A stretch of 48,277 nucleotides of DNA from positions 1 to 48,277 of the forward strand of contig JAVBLZ010000017.1 of NCBI GenBank assembly GCA_031553045.1, in the 5' to 3' direction. Of this stretch, positions 43,286 through 48,277 are shown in pieces. This DNA is from CALXQW01 sp031553045 (lineage in GTDB: Bacteria > Verrucomicrobiota > Verrucomicrobiia > Opitutales > Intestinicryptomonadaceae). The notes beneath the pieces are model-generated. The model saw only the letters and a program-made list of their open reading frames with translations, was not told the origin of the DNA and did not search any database. The stretch's first letter is position 1; every line of letters begins with the position of its first letter. The translations under genes and the position numbers were made by a program.

Positions 43286-44119
43286 ATGAACACTAAAGAT
43301 TTTAATTCAGAAGCGTCTAAGACACTGGAAGTTGAAAGTTTTATCTGGAAAAATGTCTGCGACGAAGCCATTAGAATCGTAGAGCAAGAACCCGAACTTG
43401 AAATATTGCTAGACGATGTTGTGCTCTCTAAAGACAGCGTATTTGAGACAATAATAGCAAGAATTGCCCGCAAACTGGGTCGCTTTGCCATGAGCGAAGA
43501 AAAGGTTGTGGAAATTTTCAGGGAAGTTTTCTACACAGATAAATGCGTGCGCATGCGGATACTCGCCGATTTGATGGCAATCAGGGAAAGAGACCCCGCT
43601 TGCGAAAGTTTTCTGCAACCAATTTTGTATTTCAAAGGTTTTCAGGCAATAACTTGCCACAGGGTTGCGCATTCTCTTTGGGGCATTGGACGCAAGCACA
43701 TTGCGTATTATTTGCAGAGTTTATGCAGCGAAGTCTTTGCCGTAGATATTCACCCCGCCGCCTGCTTTGGCGGAGGCATCCTTTTAGACCACGCCACTAG
43801 CTTTGTTGCAGGTGAAACCAGTGTTGTTGAAGACAACGTATCTATCCTTCACGAAGTAACCCTCGGTGGCACTGGCAATGAGCTTGGCGACAGGCATCCA
43901 AAAATCAAATCCGGCGTATTGATAGGCGCAGGCGCAAAGCTGATAGGCAACATCACCATAGGTCAGTGCGCTAAAATCGGTGCTGGCAGCGTTGTTTTGC
44001 ATGATGTGCCTGAACACACCACCGTTGCGGGCGTGCCCGCCAAAGAGATTGGCAAAGCCTCTGAAGACCAGCCTTCATCCGCCATGAATCAGATGCTGGA
44101 AGATTGCGAATGTTCTTAA
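43286..44119 (+). CDS. cysE: Serine O-acetyltransferase
   Basis: A 277-residue enzyme that makes O-acetylserine from serine and acetyl-CoA, the first step of cysteine synthesis. The N-terminal helical domain (about 1-150) ends in FQAITCHRVAHSLW, and the left-handed beta-helix follows with VDIHPAACFGGGILLDHATS (catalytic His and Asp), ILHEVTLGGTG and IGAGAKLIGNITIGQCAKIGAGSVV. The C-terminal tail is acidic and may bind cysteine synthase, though it lacks the classical final Ile. Length is normal. It is transcribed with or just before the small basic protein gene. Confidence 0.95.
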   Translation: MNTKDFNSEASKTLEVESFIWKNVCDEAIRIVEQEPELEILLDDVVLSKDSVFETIIARIARKLGRFAMSEEKVVEIFREVFYTDKCVRMRILADLMAIRERDPACESFLQPILYFKGFQAITCHRVAHSLWGIGRKHIAYYLQSLCSEVFAVDIHPAACFGGGILLDHATSFVAGETSVVEDNVSILHEVTLGGTGNELGDRHPKIKSGVLIGAGAKLIGNITIGQCAKIGAGSVVLHDVPEHTTVAGVPAKEIGKASEDQPSSAMNQMLEDCECS

Positions 44120-44153
44120 ATAGTCAATCTTGCAGATTTTTTAAAAAAAATAG

Positions 44154-44184
44154 TTGCATTTTAAAAAAACTAAGCTTTTATAGC
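44154..44184 (+). promoter_or_regulatory. Candidate promoter of the small basic protein gene
   Basis: TTGCAT (44154-44159) is followed by TATAGC (44179-44184). The spacing of 19 is long, so the exact boxes are uncertain. Confidence 0.35.
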
Positions 44185-44213
44185 ACACTTTAATTTCAAT
44201 AAGGAGAATTTAC

Positions 44214-44372
44214 ATGTCACAACATAACAGTTTTAAAAGCGGAGGCTCCGCATCCTCAAAAAAACGCAGCGTACTCAAACGTTTTGAGCGTATCGATTTG
44301 CTCCGCAAACGCGGCATGTGGAAAGACACTGGCAGAGTTACGGGTTTGCCTAAGACAAAGCCTGCTGAGTGA
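44214..44372 (+). CDS. Small basic protein of Verrucomicrobiota/Chlamydiae
   Basis: A 52-residue, strongly basic protein, read directly from the sequence. SVLKRFERIDLLRKRGMW followed by GRVTGLPKTK matches the small basic protein family known only from Chlamydiae, Verrucomicrobiota and their relatives, where LxRxERI, RxW and GLPK are the invariant features. Function is not established; a tie to the ribosome has been suggested from its family description. AAGGAG (44201-44206) lies seven bases before the ATG, and a terminator follows 30 bases after the stop, so it is a well-expressed separate gene. It is the best taxonomic marker here. Confidence 0.9.
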   Translation: MSQHNSFKSGGSASSKKRSVLKRFERIDLLRKRGMWKDTGRVTGLPKTKPAE

Positions 44373-44401
44373 GTTTTGTGCTTCACACATAAGATAATTT
44401 T

Positions 44402-44427
44402 AAAGCGTCCTACTTGGACGCTTTTTT
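44402..44427 (+). terminator. Terminator after the small basic protein gene
   Basis: AAAGCGTCC pairs with GGACGCTTT around TACTT, followed by T residues. It lies between convergent genes and A residues on the left may let it work on both strands. Confidence 0.85.
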
Positions 44428-44469
44428 ATTTTACAAATCCGCAGACAATAAAAATTAAACGCTTGCAGT

Positions 44470-45756
44470 TTAAGCGTTATGAATTTGTTTGGGTGGTTTT
44501 CTAAAAGTTTTATAGGCGCAAAATGTCGCAAAAAATGAAACCAATGTAGAAATGCAAACCCACTCAAAAAATCTGGGATAGCCCAAAGACTTCTGTATTT
44601 CGCCGCTATAATAGCCCGATATAAATATCCCAAGCGCCATTAAGGCGGTGCACATTGCATAGTGCGATGTCTTGTTTTCGCCGTCGGCAACATATATCAG
44701 ATACATCATGTAACCCGCAAAACCAAAGCCGTAGCCAAACTGTTCTATGAATACGCAAACACTCACTAAAACAGAGCTTTCCGGCTGTGCATAAGTCAAA
44801 TAAATATAAATTAAATTTGGCACATTCAGCGCCAACGCCATTATCCAAAGAGAACTTTTTAAAGAGGTTTTTGAAATCCAAACGCCGCCTAAAATACCGC
44901 CCAAAAGCAGGGCTGCAACGCCAAAAGTCCCGTATATTATGCCAACTTCATGCACTTTGAAACCTAAGCCTCCAAGCGCCCTATCGTCCAACAAAAACGG
45001 CTGCACAATCTTGACAAGCTGCCCTTCCGCAAACCTGTAAAACACAATAAATATAATGATGAAGACTATATCTTTTTTCTTAAAAAATGCGGCAAAAGAT
45101 TTAAACATCTGCATGAAAAGCTCAGGCATAGAATGCGTGTGCTGATTTATGTCTGAACTTGGCTTGGGCAATATTGCGCCAAGCGTCGGAAATGAAATCA
45201 AGGCGATAAGGGCGCATATCCCAAAGCTTAAACTCCAGCCCAATATGCCAGAGTCAAAGATAGCGTTTGCCTTGCCCACAAAAAATAACAGCCCGCCCTG
45301 AGCAAAAATCAAAGCCAGCCTATAGAATGTGTTTCTGATTCCCACAAAAAACGCCTGCTTTTCAGAATCTAGCGCAAGCATATAAAAACCGTCGGCGGCT
45401 ATATCAAAAGTTGCACTTGCAAACGCCAAAAATAAAAATGCAAATACGGAAAGATAAAGCCAGTAAGGCGTATAAACAGACACCGCCAACAATAAAAATG
45501 CCCCCGCAAAAAGAGCGTTGCAAACAAGAATCCAACTGCGTCTCGTCCCCAAAGATTCAACAATAGGGCTCCACAAAGCTTTAATCATCCAAGGCAGAGC
45601 AAGCCAGCTCACCAGTTTTGTTACAAGGGCAATATCCATACCCATTTGTTTGTAAAAAACCGTAGATACCGTGGTGGTAAGAACATTTGGCAAGCCCTCA
45701 ATAAAATATAAGATGCCTATCCACGCCCAAAGATTAAAAGTTCTTGCCCTATTCAT
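44470..45756 (-). CDS. AmpG-like MFS permease
   Basis: A 428-residue, 12-helix permease of the AmpG branch of the major facilitator superfamily. The N-terminal WIGILYFIEGLPNVL and YKQMGMDIALVTKLVSWLALPWMIKALWSP, shortened here to its key parts, the DIAADGFYMLAL motif, and the C-terminal EIQKSLGYPRFFEWVCIS resemble AmpG muropeptide importers. It would bring in cell-wall turnover products (GlcNAc-anhydroMurNAc peptides) from the periplasm. The cytosolic GH20 enzyme could act on such aminosugars, but the link is speculative. Its ATG is only 12 bases after the 3' end of the candidate 6S RNA. Confidence 0.82.
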   Translation of the reverse strand: MNRARTFNLWAWIGILYFIEGLPNVLTTTVSTVFYKQMGMDIALVTKLVSWLALPWMIKALWSPIVESLGTRRSWILVCNALFAGAFLLLAVSVYTPYWLYLSVFAFLFLAFASATFDIAADGFYMLALDSEKQAFFVGIRNTFYRLALIFAQGGLLFFVGKANAIFDSGILGWSLSFGICALIALISFPTLGAILPKPSSDINQHTHSMPELFMQMFKSFAAFFKKKDIVFIIIFIVFYRFAEGQLVKIVQPFLLDDRALGGLGFKVHEVGIIYGTFGVAALLLGGILGGVWISKTSLKSSLWIMALALNVPNLIYIYLTYAQPESSVLVSVCVFIEQFGYGFGFAGYMMYLIYVADGENKTSHYAMCTALMALGIFISGYYSGEIQKSLGYPRFFEWVCISTLVSFFATFCAYKTFRKPPKQIHNA

Positions 45757-45768
45757 TAATAAAAAAAG

Positions 45769-45949
45769 CCTCCGCTTGTGCCGTCTTTACGAGTTGGTTA
45801 AACTGCCCTTGTAAAAAAGGTGGGTGCTTCTGAGGCGACTTTTGCCTTCCGTCAAAATACGGCCTGACAGCCACCGCCCGCAGGTCCAGCTCCCATAATA
45901 ATCGAAATAAGGCGGTGAACCGTTTTGTCAGTGTCTAACACAGCAGAGG
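45769..45949 (-). ncRNA. ssrS: Candidate 6S RNA (about 181 nt)
   Basis: On the minus strand the 5' end CCTCTGCTGTG pairs with the 3' end CACAAGCGGAGG, giving 11 pairs with one bulge, and seven T follow at once. Further in, GGTTCACCGCCTT pairs with AAGGGCAGTTTAACC with few interruptions, then comes a large open bubble, and an apical stem (GGTGGCT with AGTCGCC) is topped by CCGT/ACGG. Length, paired ends, central bubble and apical hairpin are the 6S RNA architecture, which traps sigma-70 RNA polymerase. The bubble strand GCCTCAGAAGCACCCACC also looks 6S-like to me. No reading frame fills this space. Identity rests on structure, not on a database match. Confidence 0.62.
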
Positions 45950-45952
45950 TAA

Positions 45953-45958
45953 ATAGTA
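45953..45958 (-). promoter_or_regulatory. Candidate -10 box of the 6S-like RNA
   Basis: TACTAT on the minus strand lies just before the proposed 5' end. The upstream sequence is a T/A tract with no convincing -35 at 17 bases. Confidence 0.4.
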
Positions 45959-46153
45959 TCTTCCCTTTTAATTTTTTTTTTTGCAACAAAAATCTGCATA
46001 AGACTTAGTTGAAATCATCTAAATTATTAAAATATTTTCCAAGAGATTTTCAACCACCCGAATATGAAATACTCGTAAGGTCTAAAAATAAAAGTACCAC
46101 AGCTATAATCTAAAAGCGTTTGATAAAACTGCGCAACTTGTTTGGGACGTGCT
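45959..46153. other. Spacer between the 6S-like RNA and the LUD gene
   Basis: AT-rich, with an 11-base T tract near 45971-45982. I see no gene or clear signal in it. Confidence 0.5.
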
Positions 46154-46747
46154 CTAGTAACCCAGAGATTCGTTAATTATAACCACCGTCATTTCCGAAC
46201 TTGTTGGAGGCCTGCCGAAAATACAAGTTACCCTGCATATCCTTTCTGCGGAACCGCAGTTATAACATTTGTCGGCGTTTTTTGCGCAGGGCGTTTTTAC
46301 GGAAAGACGCTGGGCATTTTTAGGGGCTGCAACATTTTTTGCCCTAAACATTGCCTCTGAAAGGCTGCAACATATCTTGTTTGTTCCGCATACTATGAAG
46401 ACCTTTTTTGCGCCATGGCAAATTGCCGAAAGCCTATTGCCAAAACCGTCAATATTGACAATATCGCCGTCTTCACTGAGGGCGTTTGCGCTAGAGATAT
46501 AAATTTCCGCCGCCTTTGCGCCGACGATTTCCTCTTTTATACCGGAACCCATGTGCCAATAAACTTGATTGTGTTTTTTCAACACTTCATACAGGCCCAT
46601 TTCTTTGACAGTCATAGAGCCACCTATGCCGACAGTTTTGCCGCGCACCTCGCAATCAAAAAAGTCATTGGCTTCCATTGTATTTACGAAGGTTTTTACT
46701 TTAAAGCCACGCTTTTCAAAATTCTCTTTTACTTTTGATAAATCCAT
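46154..46747 (-). CDS. LUD domain protein (DUF162/LutC-YkgG family)
   Basis: A 197-residue cytosolic protein of the LUD family, related to LutC of lactate utilisation. GGSMTVKEMGLYEVLKKHN and DGDIVNIDGFGNRLSAICHGAKKVFIVCG are the conserved core blocks (given here in short: GGSMTVKEMG, NIDGFGNR). The C-terminal segment has a Cys cluster, PCAKNADKCYNCGSAERICR, which is a common feature of stand-alone members and may bind metal. No lutA or lutB is nearby, so lactate oxidation is not implied. Confidence 0.88.
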   Translation of the reverse strand: MDLSKVKENFEKRGFKVKTFVNTMEANDFFDCEVRGKTVGIGGSMTVKEMGLYEVLKKHNQVYWHMGSGIKEEIVGAKAAEIYISSANALSEDGDIVNIDGFGNRLSAICHGAKKVFIVCGTNKICCSLSEAMFRAKNVAAPKNAQRLSVKTPCAKNADKCYNCGSAERICRVTCIFGRPPTSSEMTVVIINESLGY

Positions 46748-46854
46748 AATAAACTATCTAAATTCAAAATCAGACTAGCAAATTAATTATTTTTTAAAAG
46801 TAATATCCTCAACTAATTGAAACTTTCAAAATCGTAAAAAAATCAGCTTTTGAA

Positions 46855-46884
46855 TTGACATCCCAATCATAAACTGAATATTCT
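46855..46884 (+). promoter_or_regulatory. Candidate promoter of the histone-like gene
   Basis: TTGACA (46855-46860) and TATTCT (46879-46884) are 18 bases apart. The predicted start is near 46891, giving a leader of only about 16 bases before the ATG at 46907 and no Shine-Dalgarno site. Confidence 0.5.
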
Positions 46885-46906
46885 TTATAAAAAGTTCAGT
46901 TGATTT

Positions 46907-47293
46907 ATGAAAAACAAAGTAAAAAAAGTTCAGTCTAAAAAGCCTGTTTCAAAGGCTAAATCTACTCCCAAAACCCCCGTCAAGACTGTCTCAAAGGCGA
47001 AGCCCGTTGCAAAAAAAGCGGCGCCAAAGCCCGTAAAGAAAGTTGCCCAAAAAGTTGCGGCAAAACCGCAAAAGCCGGTTAAAAAAATTGAACCAAAGGC
47101 GGAAGTAAAACAGTCAAAGCCCACTGGCAAAGTTGTTGATGAAGACAAGCTTCTTGCAGCAGTCGCCCAAAAAGCAAACCTGCGTGAAATCTTTAATCAC
47201 TGGCTATTGCGTGAGTTTGTGGCTGGCGGTCTTACAGACGCTCAGGCAAAAGAATTGATGAGCCGTGTGAACGTTAAATTCCCTGGGGAATAG
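46907..47293 (+). CDS. Histone H1-like Lys/Ala/Pro-rich protein
   Basis: A 128-residue protein in two parts. Residues 1-75 are a disordered tail of Lys, Ala, Pro and Val in repeats such as KPVAKKAAPKPVKKVAQK, the composition of eukaryotic H1 tails and of bacterial HctA/AlgP-like proteins. Residues about 76-128 are a compact helical domain (VDEDKLLAAVAQKANLREIF, then GGLTDAQAKELMSRVN) that I cannot place. DNA or RNA compaction is likely from charge; the folded part may target it. It is preceded by a good promoter and ends 75 bases before a hairpin. Confidence 0.75.
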   Translation: MKNKVKKVQSKKPVSKAKSTPKTPVKTVSKAKPVAKKAAPKPVKKVAQKVAAKPQKPVKKIEPKAEVKQSKPTGKVVDEDKLLAAVAQKANLREIFNHWLLREFVAGGLTDAQAKELMSRVNVKFPGE

Positions 47294-47368
47294 ACATTTG
47301 TACACATTGCAACTTTTGCGGAATTGAATTTTCAATTTTTGCTTACAGTAATTGTTTGGTCAAAATTT

Positions 47369-47398
47369 AAGGCGTCTGGATAAAATTCCAAACGCCTT
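47369..47398 (+). terminator. Possible terminator of the histone-like gene
   Basis: AAGGCGT pairs with ACGCCTT, and TGGA/TCCA inside. The T tract behind it is weak. Confidence 0.45.
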
Positions 47399-47552
47399 GA
47401 TTATGTTTTGAAGCAAGATAAAACCTTGTGGAGTAGGAATTTTTCTGACACTGCCAATTTTTTGTATATCCAATAATCCCTGAAGCAGGTTGTTAATCCG
47501 CAAGCTGCTCTTGCTTAAAACAAACTCGTTATATTACCCACTTTAAAAGACG

Positions 47553-48032
47553 CTATTGAGGCGTAATAACCCATAGATCTTTGCGTGCATTTATTGCCGC
47601 AAATTCATCGGCGCTAAGCCAAAGGCATGGCCTTTTCTCTAAACTCCTAAACTGTATTAAGTATTCATCTGAATCTTTATTAAAACCTATTACAAAGGCT
47701 TCTAAAAACAGGGGCTTATTGAATTTCTTTATCACATCCTTTATTGTTTTTCTTTCTTCTTTAGCCAAATACTCACGCCATTTTTTTGTGCCAACTTGTT
47801 CTGTCCTGATTTCATTGCGTGCAAGCAAAATTTCCAAGAACTTATCGTCCATAAACAGAGCAGAAATTAGAGGCATTCCCGACATAATAAACTTATGTAT
47901 TTGCGACTTTTTAATTGGGACATCCCTAACAAACTTCAATTTGCGCTTTGCAAAATAATTTTGGAGAAATTCACGCTGGGCAACATTAACATCTATTTTT
48001 ACATTTTTACTCTTAGCCCATTCTTCCTCCAT
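47553..48032 (-). CDS. Hypothetical protein (159 aa)
   Basis: I recognise no family. The protein is soluble and Lys/Glu/Arg-rich. It contains IKKSQIHKFIMSGMPLISAL, which could be a helix-turn element, and WREYLAKEERKTIKDVIKKF, a charged amphipathic helix. Its C-terminus has YLIQFRSLEKRPCLWLSADEF. The start at 48032 is the only long one. It is 36 bases after the stop of the next gene on the same strand, and both may form one unit. Confidence 0.6.
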   Translation of the reverse strand: MEEEWAKSKNVKIDVNVAQREFLQNYFAKRKLKFVRDVPIKKSQIHKFIMSGMPLISALFMDDKFLEILLARNEIRTEQVGTKKWREYLAKEERKTIKDVIKKFNKPLFLEAFVIGFNKDSDEYLIQFRSLEKRPCLWLSADEFAAINARKDLWVITPQ

Positions 48033-48068
48033 CTCATTAAAATTTATATTTGGGTAAAAATAAATAAA

Positions 48069-48212
48069 TTATTCCTTTAAATGCCCAAAAGGCACTTGCA
48101 TTCCCTCTAATTCTTTTGCCGGCTTGGGGATGGGCAAAATTGATACGTCCCCACTTTTTTCATTTATTACATTTGCTTTAAGACGTGCCTCAAACTGAGC
48201 CTTCGTCTCCAC
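48069..48212 (-). CDS. C-terminal fragment of a gene running off the window
   Basis: On the minus strand the frame ending at TAA 48071-48069 reads cleanly for 47 codons, including ETKAQFEARLKANVINEKSG and PIPKPAKELEG, before it runs into a G/C homopolymer at 48214-48236. It is the 3' part of a gene whose rest is outside, or destroyed by a faulty end. Function is unknown. Confidence 0.5.
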   Translation of the reverse strand: METKAQFEARLKANVINEKSGDVSILPIPKPAKELEGMQVPFGHLKE

Positions 48213-48213
48213 A

Positions 48214-48277
48214 GGGGGGGGGGGGGGGGGGGGGGGTGGGGTTTGTGGGGAAAGTGGGTAAATTATAAAAAAAATAA
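48214..48277. other. Poly-G tract and low-quality contig end
   Basis: Twenty-three G in a row (48214-48236) are followed by G-rich and then A-rich sequence to the end. In an AT-rich genome this resembles a sequencing or assembly artefact more than biology. Confidence 0.7.

Noticed and set aside
46154..46290. Cys cluster at the LUD protein C-terminus as a novel metal site
   Set aside because: I know similar Cys-rich tails from other stand-alone LUD proteins, so it is a family feature.

Overview
The window (about 48 kb, AT-rich, standard code, SD-led and ATGA-coupled genes on both strands) most likely comes from the chromosome of a Verrucomicrobiota bacterium. The best phylum marker is a 52-residue basic protein at 44214-44372 that matches the small basic protein family shared by Verrucomicrobiota and Chlamydiae. 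The hpnC/D/E squalene genes, the exosortase, the putative Na+/H+ antiporter family and the many carbohydrate-active and sialate-esterase genes agree with this. The gene content suggests a heterotroph that scavenges glycans, perhaps host glycans; order and genus cannot be fixed from sequence reading alone. No rRNA, tRNA or CRISPR was seen.

Layout. 1-913 is the 3' part of a DDE transposase cut by the window edge. 1144-6454 is a hexuronate module: kduI-kduD face an IclR-family regulator that leads a tripartite TRAP transporter, with a clean palindrome between the divergent genes. 6463-9730 (minus) is lipoamide dehydrogenase, an NSS sodium symporter and its tiny accessory subunit, all coupled by overlaps. 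9734-11275 is a Na+/H+ antiporter. 11374-12264 is an exosortase whose 3' end overlaps, convergently, a four-step isoprenoid operon (hpnC, an hpnD-hpnE fusion, and an HpnG-like nucleosidase). 16155-17507 is a secreted sialidase-like protein, followed by gpmI, whose start codon abuts a perfect terminator-like palindrome. 19200-23024 has a DUF456 membrane protein, a nucleoside-type MFS permease and a beta-propeller di-haem cytochrome. 23000-27705 is glgA, a SNF2 helicase and exonuclease III in one minus-strand run; queA diverges from it.

28.9-30 kb holds two divergent small DNA-binding proteins, followed by argH. Between argH and a cytoplasmic GH20 hexosaminidase (31455-32161) lies a gene-free stretch of mosaic, structured repeats with hand-checkable compensatory base changes; it is the least explained part of the window. 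32162-42666 is a glycan island: DUF1015 plus GH20, then a minus-strand operon of sialate O-acetylesterase, a UroD/MtaA-like protein and three tandem secreted GH99/WbsX-like paralogues. The right end carries DUF805, cysE, the small basic protein, an AmpG-like permease, a strong candidate for 6S RNA (about 45769-45949, minus), a LUD protein, a histone-H1-like Lys/Ala/Pro protein and two unknown genes, the last one broken by a 23-base poly-G tract that looks like an assembly end.

Functionally, the window links outer-surface glycan trimming (sialidase-like, acetylesterase, GH99-like) with uptake and catabolism of uronates (TRAP, KduI, KduD), glycogen storage (GlgA), glycolysis (GpmI) and squalene-type lipid synthesis. 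The links between distant modules are inference; the operons themselves rest on overlaps and short gaps seen in the sequence.
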